Part shown: positions 12,464 through 24,800 of the stretch, in pieces
How positions within the stretch are numbered: position 1 is the first letter of the stretch
Layout of the letters: each line of letters begins with the position of its first letter
NCBI GenBank assembly: GCA_905116865.2
Contig: CAJHNH020000705.1
Span: 173,501-237,500 of the forward strand
Length of the DNA: 64,000 bases
Direction: 5' to 3'
Source of the DNA: Candidula unifasciata
Lineage: Eukaryota; Mollusca; Gastropoda; Stylommatophora; Geomitridae
Notes under the pieces: model-generated
Databases searched by the model: none
Told to the model about the DNA's origin: nothing
The model's input: the letters and a program-made list of their open reading frames with translations, nothing else
Program-made: the position numbers and the translations under genes

Positions 12464-12860
12464 GTGGATGAACAACCAGAAGTTTCCAGTTTACAGCCAG
12501 TGTTCGCGAAGCAAAGCAAAAGCCAGTTTACAAAAATTAACACAGACCGTAGAACTGCAAATATGAAAAAGAAGATGAGCAACCAGAAGTGTCCACAAGT
12601 GTTTACACCCAGTGTTCGCGAAGCAAAGCAAAAGCCAGTCTACAAAATTTAACACAGATCGTAGAACTGCAAATATGCAAAAGAAGATGAGTAACCAGAA
12701 GTTTCCGCAAGTGTTTACAGCCAGTGTTCGCGAAGCAAAGTAAAAGCCAGTTTACAAAAATTAACACAGACCATAGAACTGTAAATATGCAAAAGAAGTC
12801 GATGAGCAACCAGAAGTTTCCGCAAGAGTTTACAGTCAGTGTTCGCGAAGCATAAGTCAA
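12464..12860. repeat. Tandem repeat, about 112-115 bp unit
   Basis: Three and a half units begin at 12464, 12575, 12687 and 12802, each opening GATGAGCAACCAGAAGT and carrying GTTCGCGAAGCAAAG about 40 bp further on. The order of the two blocks resembles the end of dispersed repeat D (15170-15330: AACAAACAGAACTTTTAGC then GGGGAACGCGAAGAAGAAGG), so the array may come from a D copy. The 62- and 85-codon frames inside are repeat artefacts. Confidence 0.85.
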
Positions 12861-13371
12861 ATGGTTAAGGGTAATATTATTAGTGTACTGCTACAACATA
12901 TAATTATACTGTTAGTCAACAATTAGTAAAGAGGCAAAGAGTGACTTGCTGTGAGAGGTTAGTTAGTAAATTAAATATTATTTTCATCCACTTACCTAGA
13001 GCTCTGAAATATCTTTACACAATTTATCCACAGTGTGGTTGCACCATTTATGCACAGTCAATATGAAAGCAATAGTTTTCTTCAAACACAAGATAGTTTG
13101 CACCTGACAACTGTCGATATTCTCCAGACATGGCTTTTAAATTACCTGTTTTTATTATCCCTCAAAGTAAGATTTCTACATTTAGAAAAGTAATGCGAAC
13201 TACTGACTAGAAACAGTGACACTGACACACACATCACAACACGACTGTCTCCCGTGAATTACAATTAAAATTTATGTAATCTAACAGCTTGTATGTCCAC
13301 TTTACAATATCCGCTTGTCGATTTGTAATACGAATACAATCGGAACACAGAAGTTTGTAAGCATGTTATAA
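12861..13371. other. Unassigned AT-rich spacer
   Basis: Nothing recognised between the 112-bp array and the second R copy. 11751-12463 is likewise AT-rich without recognisable features apart from the G run. Confidence 0.35.
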
Positions 13372-13609
13372 TGTCACAAAACATGCACATTTAAGCATAA
13401 GTCAGCAACCAGATGGCCATCAACAAACGTACGACAACAGAAATGCAAATTCACTCATTTATAGAGGATCAGTTACAACAGATAAGGCTGTACAAATCAC
13501 ATAAGGCCTTAGGCAACATGGAAACGCTTGCAGGAACCTATTTCCGAGGGGACTCAGCCAAAATGTGCCGTGATTCAGTCACGTACGGCCTTACTGGAGC
13601 TGGCCGTGG

Positions 13610-13683
<74 letters not shown>

Positions 13684-13790
13684 TGAGTGCAACAGCCAAC
13701 TATAATTAGAAGCAAATACGAGTTATGTTTGAGAACTATAAACCCAGCTATCCATATTGACGAAAAAGTGGCATCCGTCTAAGAGGCGGT
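13372..13790. repeat. Dispersed repeat R, copy 2, with (TA)n core
   Basis: Second copy of the unit at 11310-11750, same orientation, about 2.05 kb away. The TA run spans 13614-13680. The 89-codon frame starting at 13413 runs into the TA repeat and is not a gene. Confidence 0.8.
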
Positions 13791-13836
13791 TTGACACAAC
13801 CGCCTCTTAGACGGATGCCACTTTTTTGTCAGTATG
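13753..13836. repeat. Long near-perfect inverted repeat (hairpin)
   Basis: Arms 13753-13791 and 13798-13836 are reverse complements over 39 bp with two mismatches, around a 6-base loop (TGACAC). The left arm is the end of repeat R copy 2, so the right arm is an inverted copy of the same end. In copy 1 the homology stops at CTAAG (about 11735). Confidence 0.95.
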
Positions 13837-14435
13837 AATGATAGGTGGATCTGCAACATTGCAAGCGCTCAGGTTTTGGAAAAGCGTTGTCATGTTAAGC
13901 TCTAGGTTCCAATTGTGAGTTGATAAGCTAAAAATAGACCAACCACCTACGTAAACATTGCTTGAACTTATTTATCTAACAATTTATAGTCAGGGTATTT
14001 GTTCATTATTGTCCTCTATATTTGTTATAGAGTGTCTTGTGAGATGATAATGTTGTTCCATAAAGTTCATTCTATGGCAAGACGCTTTCGTTATGGCCAT
14101 CAAGAAAACGATAAAAGGCATCGCTTAAAGCCTTCAGTATATACTGCGATACGTGGCACTCTGATGCTCAAGACGGCACTGTATGGCGAATGTCTATCCT
14201 AAGAGGCACAGCGACATATGCGGTACGTAGAAAAAGAAAACACTGAACAGCGAGTACAAGCTAGAAAGACACTATAGCAAGCCCTTTATCTACAGACACT
14301 GTTGCTTGTCGTCATTACCCTGGATCCTTCCGGGCCCTGTGTTGGGTTATAAGTCCCCCCCCCCCCCCCCCCGGACTTAGTCAGCTATAGCTTCTTAACG
14401 AATGACAGAAAAAGTTGTCTAAAGGGAATAACAAC
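13837..14435. other. Unassigned sequence with an 18-bp C run
   Basis: A 67-codon open frame at 13999-14202 (plus) has no recognised domain. A C homopolymer lies at 14355-14372. Confidence 0.35.
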
Positions 14436-14439
14436 ATCC

Positions 14440-14865
14440 GCATCTCGTCTAGCACATCACAGTTCCTTATCTCCTCTGCCACATCACAGTCTCTCATCTC
14501 CTCTACCACATCACATTTCCCTCATCTCCTCTACCACACCACAGTCCCTCATCTCTACCACATCACAGTTCCTTATCTCCTCTACCACATCACAGTCCCT
14601 CATCTCCTCTACCACATCACAGTTCCCTCATCTCCTCTACCACACCACAGTCCCTCATCTCTACCACATCACAGTTACTTATCTCCTCTACCACATCACA
14701 GTCCCTCATCTCCTCTACCACATCACAGTTCCCTCATCTCCTCTACCACACCACAGTCCCTCATCTCTGCCACATCATAGTCTCTCATCTCCTCTACCAC
14801 ATCACAGTCTCTCATCTCCTCTACCACACCACATTCCCTCATCTCTACTACACCACAGTTCCTAG
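14440..14865. repeat. Minisatellite, about 25-27 bp unit
   Basis: About 17 units of CTCTACCACATCACAGTCC plus CTCATCTC, with alternating CATCACAGTTCC and CACCACAGTCC forms and a few 21-bp short units. The 121-codon frame across it exists only because the repeat lacks stops. Confidence 0.9.
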
Positions 14866-15169
14866 AATTGTGGCAGTTCAATAATATATTTTAGATAGTT
14901 GGTTCCATTTGGCGGCAACCTTTTTTTCTGGGCTGTTTCTCTTTACTGGACTTTGTCATGATGCCAACCATTAGATAGATATGCATGCCTAATTTTGACT
15001 TTCTTTCTGAACCTGTTAGTGCCCCATTGTGTCGGGGGGGTGGGGGGGAGTGGGGGTGGGTCGGGATGGGGGTCGGGGTCGGACAAGTATAGACCCACTA
15101 CCTCCCCAACAAGCATGTCGTAGTAGTCGACTGACTTCGTTAATCTTTCGAAGTTGGAGCGCATCTGCT
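14866..15169. other. Unassigned sequence with G-rich strand
   Basis: 15033-15083 is strongly G-rich on the plus strand, with G runs separated by T or A. Otherwise unremarkable. Confidence 0.35.
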
Positions 15170-15330
15170 TAAGACGCCAGGAACCAAGGATCTGCACACA
15201 AATAAGCCAGATCTGTTAGAAGATGTGCACTCAACACCCAGATTCTGTAACAATACTAAGATCCAGAGTTGGACGAACAAACAGAACTTTTAGCTGTAGT
15301 TCACAGCCGGGGAACGCGAAGAAGAAGGAG
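15170..15330 (+). mobile_element. Dispersed repeat D, copy with GAA tail
   Basis: Shares order and sequence with 34915-35080 (plus) and, reversed, with 18715-18885, 21363-21440 and 47735-47890. Common blocks include CCAGATTCTGTAACAATAC, a GTTGGACGAACAAACAGAAC type block, and a tail CGCGAAGAAGAAGGAG. It has no coding content. The tail of short A-rich repeats suggests a retroposed non-coding element; the family is not recognised. Confidence 0.6.
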
Positions 15331-15429
15331 ATGTTTGACTTCTACAAGTGGTGTTTCTTTCTTGATTGGTTGTTCTGGAGTGGATATGGTAATCTGTGAT
15401 GAGTCTCTTTTCCTTTTTGAGAGCTTGAC

Positions 15430-15935
15430 AAACTGTACAAAGATGTCAGCCACACCAGACAACTGTACACAAATGTCAAGTCACAACAGACAACTGTACA
15501 CGGATGACAGTCACAACAGACGACTGTACAAAGATGTCAGCCACTCCAGACAACTGTACACAAATGCCAGTCACAACAGACAACTGTAGACGGATGTGAG
15601 TCACAACAGACAACTGTACAATGATGTCAGTCACACCAGACAACTGTACACAAATGTCAGTCACAACCGACAACTGTATACGGATGACAGTCATAACAGA
15701 CGGATGGCAGTCACAACTGACAACTGTACACGGATGGCAGTCACAACAGACAATTGTACACGAATGCCAGTCACAACAGACAATTGTACACGAATGCCAG
15801 TCACAACAGACAATTGTACACGAATGCCAGTCACAACAGACAATTGTACACGAATGCCAGTCACAACAGACAATTGTACACGAATGCTAGTCACAACAGA
15901 CAATAGTACACGAATGCCAGTGACAAAAAGATTGT
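15430..15935. repeat. Minisatellite, 30 bp unit
   Basis: About 17 units of CAGTCACAACAGACAATTGT plus ACACGAATGC. The right half (15730-15890) is nearly homogeneous and the left half more varied (CACCAGACAACTGTACAAAG forms). A 30-bp unit keeps several frames open on both strands, which explains the four overlapping frames here. Confidence 0.93.
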
Positions 15936-16004
15936 GAACTAAATGTATGACAGTTCCTAGGAAGTGTTTCCGTTCATGATTTGCATTATAACTCTATGTC
16001 CGTC

Positions 16005-16105
16005 ATAGTGGCGATAGCGACTAGAAGCCCGCATGCGGATCAGAAGATCGTGGGTTCATATCCTGTCAGCACTCACCACATCAATCTGACAGAGCTGCTA
16101 TGTTT
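16005..16105 (+). mobile_element. SINE family B, head-only copy
   Basis: Carries the tRNA-like head seen in full at 37985: an A-box-like GTGGCGATAGCGACTAG, then GATCAGAAGATCGTGGGTTC. The body and tail are missing or unrecognisable. Confidence 0.5.
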
Positions 16106-16664
16106 TCATGTAAGTTAAAGCTAAAAATCCAGCTTATTACAAGATCAAATGCTCTTAATATTAAAGTGGCTCCAAACCTGCCCCTCCAGACCCAACCCCA
16201 TCCACTGTGCACGTTTACCACGCTGAAGACTAGTGATCCAACCAGTCTGATTTCTCACAGCTTGGAGACCACTGATCCAATCAATCTGATTTATGTTGAC
16301 ATCCCCAGGGCTGACCAAGTCTAGATTACATTGGAGTTTTGACACCCGACAATGTGTAACAAACGACAAGCTAATTTTCTTTCCAAAACTGGATGCTGTC
16401 TTTTCTTCCTGAATGCTTTGTCCCCGCACCATAATCCTCTTATATTTTGTTTTATTCTGTTTTGTTCGGATAGCCTAGTGGCTTATTATATTTGACACTC
16501 TACAGCAACAATCGGAAACAAGATTTTGCAGTCTTAAAAAGAAGACACTGAAAATATCACCGCCAATCATATACACCTACGCTGTAATAAACCTTGTCTT
16601 GCTAGCCACTGTCGACACTGTAGAACAGTGTTTGGATTCTCTATAGGGGTTCACACTTTTTGTG
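16106..16664. other. Unassigned sequence
   Basis: Two short frames on opposite strands (16100-16324 and 16145-16432) contain an internal repeat of about 54 bp (ACTAGTGATCCAACCAGTCT versus ACTGATCCAATCAATCT). No recognised domain. Confidence 0.35.
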
Positions 16665-18165
16665 TGCCTGGAGCAACAGTGCCAGTCCTAGTCCTGTGCG
16701 TGGAGCAACAGTCCCAGTCCTTGACCTGTGCGTGGAGCAACTGTGCCAGTCCTTGTCCTGTGCGTGGAGCAACAGTGCCAGTCCTAGTCCTGTGCGTGGA
16801 GCAACAGTGCCAGTCCTTGTCCTGTGAGTGTTGCAACAGTGCCAGTCCTAGTCATGTGCGTGGAACAACAGTGTCAGTCCTAGTCCTGTGCGTGGAACAA
16901 CAGTGCCAGTCCTAGTCCTGTGAGTGTAGCAACAGTGCCAGTCCTTGTCCTGTGCGTGGAGCAACAGTGCCAGTCCTAGTCCTGTGAGTGTAGCAACAGT
17001 GCCAGTCCTTGTCCTGTGCGTGGAACAACAGTGCCAGTCCTTGACCTGTGCGTGGAGCAACAGTGCCAGTCCTAGTCATGTGAGTGTAGCAACAGTGCCA
17101 GTCCTGGTCCTGTGAGTGTAGCAACAGTGCCAGTCCTAGTCCTGTGCGTGGAACAACAGTGCCAGTCCTAGTCCTGTGAGTGTAGCAACAGTGCCAATCC
17201 TGGTCCTGTGAGTGTAGCAACAGTGCCAGTCCTGGTCCTGTGATTGTAGCAACAGTACCAGTCCTAGTCCTGTGAGTGTAACAACAGTGCCAGTCCTGGT
17301 CCTGTGAGTGTAGCAACAGTGCCAGTCCTAGTCCTGTGAGTGTAGCAACAGAGCCAGTCCTGGTCCTATGAGTGTAGCAACAGTGCCAGTCCTGGTCCTG
17401 TGGGTATAGCAACAGTGCCAGTCCTGGCCATGTGTGCATGGTGTATGTATGCGGCAACAGTACCAGTCCTATTCTGGTGTATGTGTGCAGCAACAGTGCC
17501 AGTACTAGTCCGGTGTGTGTGTGCAGCAGCAGTGCCAGTCCTTGTCCGGTGTGTGTGTGTGTGTAGCAACAGTGCCAGTCCTAGTCTTATGTGTGTAGCA
17601 ACAGTGCCAGTCCTAGTCTGGTGTGTGTGTGTGTGTATGTGTGCAACAACAGTGCCAGTCCTTGTCTGGTGTGTGTGTAGCAACAGTGCCAGTCCTAGTC
17701 CTATGTGTGTAGCAACAGTGCCAGTCCTAGTCTGATGTGTGTGTGTATGTGTGCAACAACAGTGTCAGTCCTTGTCCGGTGTGTGTGTGTGCAGCAACAG
17801 TGCCAGTCCTAGTCCTCTGTGTGTAGCAACAGTGCCAGTCCTTGTCAGGTGTGTGCAGCAACAGTGCCAGTCCTTGTCCGGTGTGTGCAGCAACAGTGCC
17901 AGTCCTTGTCAGGTGTGTGCAGCAACAGTGCCAGTCCTTGTCAGGTGTGTGTGTATGTGTGCAACAACAGTGCCAGTCCTTGTCCGGTGTGTGTGTGTGT
18001 GTGTGCAGCAACAGTGCCAGTCCTAGTCATATGTGTGTAGCAACAGTGCCAGTTCTAGTCATATGTGTGCAGCAACAGTGCCAGTCCTAGTCCTATGTGT
18101 GCAGCAACAGGGCCAGTCCTTGTCAGGTGTTTGTAGCAGCAGTGTTAGTCCTAGCACCGGGTCTG
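16665..18165. repeat. Large minisatellite, about 30-36 bp unit
   Basis: About 46 units share AGCAACAGTGCCAGTCCTAG. The link changes along the array: TCCTGTGCGTGG on the left, TCCTGTGAGTGT in the middle, and TCCGGTGTGTGTGTG with expanding GT on the right. Both strands stay open over long distances (for example a 193-codon minus frame at 17493-16912), a consequence of unit length. Confidence 0.95.
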
Positions 18166-18239
18166 TTGTGCTAGCAAATGTCAGTTTAACTCGTTGTATA
18201 GGACTGTCGATGTCAACTGATTTCCTTCATGATCGTTTT

Positions 18240-18530
18240 TGTGGTTGGTGACACCTGGTTACACAACTTCAGTAGGTTGTGTGCTGTCAGATGTATATTT
18301 AGTGGGTTGTGTCAAATCTCAGATGGATTGAGTATGCTGGGTACAACCACAGTAACACTCAAGTGGTTGTTTACATTCATACATACACTCAGTGGACTGT
18401 GTACCCTCACAGATACCCTCAACAGATTGGGTACAATCATATCTACACTCAAGGGGCTGTGTATACTCACAAAAGTCACACATATGTTCAGTGGGCTGTC
18501 GACGCTCACAAATACCTTCAAATCTTGACC
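18240..18530. repeat. Degenerate minisatellite, about 30 bp unit
   Basis: About nine worn units of the type CTCAGTGGACTGTGTACCC plus TCACANATACC. Distinct from the preceding array. Confidence 0.7.
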
Positions 18531-18714
18531 AGAATCACAAACTTAAAGTTAAAACAGGAAGCTAGGCAAGAGAAGCCACATGAAGCCACAGAAGAATGCA
18601 CTTGCACAGAACTGCTGACATTAGCCTTTACAAACTGAGGGATTTTGAGAGGAAGGGATTTGACCATGTATGGGCCGATCTGTTGAATGTACATTGACGT
18701 TGATTTGTTCACTG

Positions 18715-18885
18715 ATTGATTAACTAACTACAATGTTCTGGTTGTTCATCCACTTCTGGACTTTGGTCTCATCCAAAAACTTGAATTTTGTGTGCACATC
18801 CGTTTTACAGATCCGGCTTATTGTAAACAGTGCACCAGACTGTTGGTTCCACACCTCTCATGTAGATGCACCCCGACTTCGAAGA
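18715..18885 (-). mobile_element. Dispersed repeat D, minus-strand copy
   Basis: Reverse-orientation relative of 15170-15330. It shows CCACTTCTGGACTTTGGTCT, GTGTGCACATCCGTTTTACA and TGCACCCCGACTTCGAAG in the same order as the copy at 47735-47890. No protein-coding content. Confidence 0.6.
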
Positions 18886-19046
18886 AAACAACCCTAGTAT
18901 TGGTCTTTTACAACATGCTTGTTGGTTTTTTGGGGGTGGCATAGTAAGTCTATCCCCCCCCCCCCCGCCCTTAAAAAATGGGACCATGGAACCCCCACCA
19001 GAAATAAGTAACTCAACACACACAAACAAATCAGTTTACCAGATAT

Positions 19047-19052
19047 TTTATT
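19047..19052 (-). promoter_or_regulatory. Polyadenylation signal AATAAA of the mannanase gene
   Basis: TTTATT on plus reads AATAAA on minus, 115 bp beyond the mannanase stop codon. This is a normal distance for a 3' untranslated region, so the last exon probably ends near 19020-19035. Confidence 0.6.
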
Positions 19053-19166
19053 GGGAATTCAAGCACACACAAAAGTAATCGAATGAAAAAAAAAACCATG
19101 ACATAAATAGAAATAAAATATCAACAATCGCATGACCATGATCACCAGCTGACGAACTTGTCCTCT

Positions 19167-19394
19167 CTATGAAATGGTGACGGGGATTTTCCCGTTCTTG
19201 GTGTAACTCTTGATGTGGGCAATGCCGGGTCTTTGGTTGCCGCCCTCGTTTACCAGATCCCAGCTCCAGGCGCCAGCGTAGCCGTGGTTGTAGATGTAGT
19301 CAAAGAGTTGGTTGATGTTCATACCGCCTCCCTGTTTCTCCCAGAACTCCCCGATCACGATAGGTTTGTCCGTTTTGTAGTCGGCATACGAGTG
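19167..19394 (-). CDS. Mannanase exon 8 (nucleophile glutamate, stop)
   Basis: Acceptor CCCCAACAG, phase 0. Encodes the last 75 residues: HSYADYKTDKPIVIGEFWEK with the catalytic nucleophile, FDYIYNHGYAGAWSWDLVNE, and a short end KNGKIPVTIS followed by TAG. Confidence 0.95.
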   Translation of the reverse strand, partial: HSYADYKTDKPIVIGEFWEKQGGGMNINQLFDYIYNHGYAGAWSWDLVNEGGNQRPGIAHIKSYTKNGKIPVTIS

Positions 19395-21831
19395 CTGTTG
19401 GGGAGACAGTCAATGTTGAACGTTACTAGCACACTTTTGTGGACACAGGAACCGATGCTTTGCTGAACAACAACAACAATAACAACAAGATAGTCACGTT
19501 CAACCAGCATCCCAGAAAGGGGAACTTTAGGTTATAATTGTGACTAGGTTATTAATGCCGTATAAAATGTTTCAGCATTGCTCGCCATAAAGAGTCCTGA
19601 AAAGGACTCCAGCAGCGTTGATGTGATCAAAGAAGACAGACATACATACTGTCACGACCGGTGACAAAGTCGTCTATCAGCCATCCAATTGGCGACCCGG
19701 TCGCCGATGAGGCGCAGAAACTAAGACATTCACCGTTAGTTATAACTGCCACACACATAAATCAAGAGGAGATACCGTGATGAAGCGACTAGGCCCTCTA
19801 CTGCAGATTTGGAGGTCGTGGATTCAAGTACAAACGGAGCCAAACTTTTTTTTCTTTCAAAATTGACCTTGCCACGAAGGCCGTTCCAGCTTAAAGTAAA
19901 GAACAGGTGAAATCATGGGCAGTAAAAGCAGCCGGCGTTATGTTGACTACATCAGCGACGAGTGCTGATAGATTTATATAGTATAGGTCAAGTCCTGAAT
20001 GCCCAATACGCTTGCAAGTGTTTAAAAGCGCTTTTTTGCATAGCAAAGACACACACACACACACACACACTAAATGATCATCATCCTTTGTATGTCGTTT
20101 GACGTCACATAGAGCTCGAATTCGATTCCTTAACTCCCTTCTACTGAAGGCAACTGTCGATTTCTGACACAGCATTCAGCCCTGCATTTTAGCTTCTTGT
20201 AATAATGTTATTCTTTTTAATGATTCCATGGATGTCCTTTTTTTTTCCTGGCTCGTATATTTCCCATTTCGGTGCTTATTTTGTAATTCTTTGCTCATTT
20301 TGTCTCAGAATGTGATCAATATATCTGCACCTTTTTTGTCTTATTGCAGTCGATATAGAGATTTGGAAAAACATTTCTTTGATCTCCTTTTCCATTTTTT
20401 TAAAAGATATATTGTATGTCCATGATTTTTCTTAAACATTTACTTTCAAAATGCATTTAACTTTCTTTCTATATCTCTAGTAGTTATCTAACTTTCGCAG
20501 GCATAGTTAGAATATAACACAAACACACAAACCACTCACACACACACACACAACTTTAAATTGCCTGACGTCCCTTTGGATAGCAGAAGAGAACTCTGTT
20601 CTCCAGTTTTCGGCTCCATCTTTGTCTCCACCGCTGCCGTATGTTTAGTCATTGCCTCTAACTGCACCTGAGGCTTTTACCGCCCATTCACCCGCCACCC
20701 GTTCAACTGTTCAAGCCCCCTAAAGGACAGTAGTGCCCACTATAAAAATGAACTTCTACCACCCCACATCTCCACCAAACCACGACTGTGACTCAGGGGT
20801 ACAAGTCAGACTGTCGGCATCTCCCCCCCCCCCCTTTCCGCCCCACCCAAAAAATTGACCGTTGGGTTGGCAGCACCCACTGTTTGAAACACTGATCTAA
20901 CCAGTTCTGCGTAAGTTAGTTCTGAGGTAGATTTGTCTCCAGTTGTAAGTGGCTGGTGTCTGTCACAGACATCATCACTAATTGTATTTTAGATAATAAT
21001 TTATGTTGACCCACCGCACTAAAAGTGTGACCTACCAAGTTACCGACACCTAAACTGTGCCAACACTCCATTGAAAAAGACCTATATACCCTATCGGAGC
21101 TCCCCTTTAGTCATATTTAGTTGCAGTCACCATTTTTTTTTTTTTTTTTTTTTTGTTAAATCAGTTGAAAGTGCTCAGAACAGTGAAACTGAAAATATAC
21201 AATTAAAAATACTGTAAACACATTTCAGCGAGGGTCTGAACCAAGGACCTTCTGAGTGTTAGGTGGATGTGACAGCTAATTCAAGTGATTACAATATGAG
21301 ATACTGACATTAGTATTTAACAATGTGGCAGACACATGTATTGTCTGTTATATAGGCGGAAAGCTCTGTTTGTTCGTTCACCTCTGGACTTTGGTGTTGT
21401 TATAGAACTTGAACTTTGCGTGCACATCTGTTTAACCTTACGCGCTTATGTGTACGCAAACCCCTGTTTCCTTGCTTCTTAGTTAAAAGAAAATGATCGA
21501 TTCTAAATTTCAAGGAAGCTAACCTCCATAATCAGTTGTGTTTCTAATACACTTGTTGTAAATGCTCAAGAGATATAATTCCAGCGAATGTTAACTTTAA
21601 ATGATTGTGGCGTTAACTAAAGGAAATGAGCAGAAACATTGCTGCAAATAGCACTGTTAAACTTGACATTGCTGCCAGAATAGCATTTCCAAATGTTACC
21701 CTTCTTATATTCACAGTTTGGAAGGAGTTGCTGAATATTTTGTTCGATTATTCATACACACAAACACACACACACACACATACACACACACACATAGTGC
21801 ATGAAAGAGGCGTGAGAGGAAGTGTACATGC

Positions 21832-21883
<52 letters not shown>

Positions 21884-24800
21884 AAACAAACAAACACACA
21901 CACACACATACTTACAGGACATACAAACCTACATAGATATAGAAAGTGGTTAGGAAAATGTGGAGAGCGTAGAGTTTATGACAAATGACATAGTCCGATA
22001 GGGATTGTTTTAGAGAAAGAAAGAGAGCAATTGGGGGGGGGGGCATACACACACACACACACACACACACATAAATATATATATATATAGTGGTCTGGAC
22101 AATGGGCAGGGCGTAGAGCATATGAGAAATGATAGAGTCCGAGAGGGATTGTTTGAAAGAGAGAGAGAGAGAAAGAGAAATCGTAAAAGAGGAAGAGTGG
22201 GGTTGGGGGGGGGGGGGGGAGACTGAAATGGGGAGGCGGGTGAGGTACAGAGCGATTGCTACAAAGCGCGGACGTTGAGGTTAACAGCCAGCTGACCTTA
22301 AAGGGAGCCACGTCATCAAAGTTGCCCTGCCAGTCGTAGGAGTGGAACTGCCAGAAGTCCAGCTTTCCCTGAGAAATGTGTGGTTAATTAGATATTATCA
22401 CGTGTCTCCACATGTCTACATACATGTGCATGCACCAACACAATGTGCGAATAAATCAACACACACACGCACATACACACGCACACACACGTGTACATGT
22501 ACACTAGCACTTTGTATAAATATGTCAACATATATACAACGTTTGGAGTTGCTGTGAGACGTTCGCCTGCCGATTGGAAAGATAGGGGTTCGTGTCCTGA
22601 TGGAGCCCGACTTTTTTTTTTTTTTTTGTGTTTGTCTTGAAAATCACATTGGCTTTCAGGTCGCCCAGGTTTGAGTGGGTACCAGTTGTAGTCCCGTGAA
22701 GTAAAGGCGGCCGGCGTGATACTGAAAACAACACCCACCAATTGCCGGTCTACACAATATCGGTCTAGCACCATATGCCCAGTAGGCCTAAAGACGTGGA
22801 AAAGGGTCCTTTTAAATATAAAGTTAATTGCCTACCATTGTTAGAACATTGCAGAACCCATCATTTTTTAGCTATTGTGGTTTTTCTAGGCACATTGTTC
22901 GTCCAGTAGTTTGCCATTGCTCACTGAACGATCAGCTCTCGGTGCCGCTGTCGAAACCAACGTTATGCTACACAATCGCCTGTGGCTGGGATCGAACCTA
23001 TCACCCAAGTATTACGAAGCGAAATAGCAACGCCTAAGCCACAGACGCCGCCAACACACACACACACACACACATACACACCCACACCCACCCACACACA
23101 TCTACACCCCCACACACACCCCCACAAAAACATGCACACACACGTACACACGCACACGTGCATGCACACACACACACACGACACACACACACACGAAAGA
23201 CACACAGGACCACATCACCACACGCCCACATACGCCCCGACACATACACACACATACACACACACACACTATAGTACCCAAGTATAGGTAACTACTCAAT
23301 CAGTTCCTGACATTGTACGTATCCCAAAAAGTACTTATACCAAACGAATTTTCCCTTTGGTGAAAAAAAAAAAAAAAAAGAATAATGAATAATCCATTTC
23401 CATGAATACAAAACTCATTGTGTTTGACATAGTATACATTGATGGGCTTATATATGTTGATATGTTAATTTATGACTCTATTGTAGTGTTGCTACATTGT
23501 TATGTGTCCACGTTAATGTATTGTAATACCACTATACTATAATGATGTTGTTACCCTATAGTGTTGCTAATTTATTATGTAATCATTTTTATATGTTGTA
23601 GTTTGGCTAATCTATTATGCAGTCATGGTAATACATTGTAGTGGTGCTAATTTATTATGTAACAATTTTGATATGTTGCAGTGTTGCTAATTTATTATGT
23701 AATCATTTTTATATGTTGTAGTTTGGCTAATCTATTATGCAGTCACGGTAATACATTGAAGTGGTGCTAATTTATTATGTAACAATGTTGATATGTCGTA
23801 GTGTTGCTAATTTATTATGTCACAATGTAGATACCCTGTAGTGTTGCTAATTTGTTATGTCACAATGTAGATACCCTGTAGTGTTGCTAATTTGTTATGT
23901 CACAATGTAGATACCCTGTAGTGTTGCTAATTTGTTATGTCACAATGTAGATACCCTGTAGTGTTGCTAATTTGTTATGTCACAATGTAGATACCCTGTA
24001 GTGTTGCTAATTTGTTATGTCACAATGTAGATACCCTGTAGTGTTGCTAATTTATTATGTCACAATGTAGATACCCTGTTGTGTTGCTAATTTATTATGT
24101 TACAATGTAGATACCCTGTAGTGTTGCTAATTTGTTATATTTTCATACTGTTATGTTCTTGAACTGCTAGTTTGTTTTGTTGTCCTGCGAACGAACAAAC
24201 GAACAAACTTTATTTTCAAAGGGTTAAGAATTGGATACATGGGCCCATGTTGCATTCTTCCATTCTGGCCTCACTCCGTGCATACATTATTCCATTCGTT
24301 CATCGTCCTACAACGGTGCAAGCATGTCGTGGGATTGACCTGTGACCCCGCACCCAGGAGTTACTCACGTTCGACTTGCCGCCTGCTTTGATCAGGCACT
24401 CGTCCGTGTAGTGGTTGATTCTCCCGAACTGATCCGTGTTTGTGATGGGGTTAGCGACACCCACGCTGACCAGAGCTCCGGGGTCTGCAGTCTTGATCGC
24501 CGCCGCCTGCCAGTTGATGAATCTAAAGGACGGATAATGGGTGGAGGGAAAGGTATGGGTAAAAGCTTATAGTGGAAGTAATTATGTATTTTGGAATGGA
24601 CTGAAGGAACCCTATGTGATGTGTAGGCGGCACACGATGTTGATGACGGTGGTGATGATGATGATGATGGTGTGTGGTGATAGTACGTAGTGGTGGTGGT
24701 GTGGTGGTGGTAAGTGGTAGTGAGGATGAGGATAAATGATGGTGATGATGATGGTGACGATCATGATTATGATGATGGTGATGGCTGTAGTGGTGATTTT

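Noticed and set aside
14415..14780. 121-codon Ser/Thr/His-rich frame
   Set aside because: Lies entirely in a 26-bp minisatellite.
16628..18090. Several 70-193 codon frames on both strands
   Set aside because: Repeat-driven; the unit reads as the same short peptide over and over and both strands are open.
23841..24120. Evenly spaced 40-bp repeats that could be taken for a CRISPR array
   Set aside because: The whole 40-bp period is repeated with no unique spacers, and the context is a eukaryotic intron.
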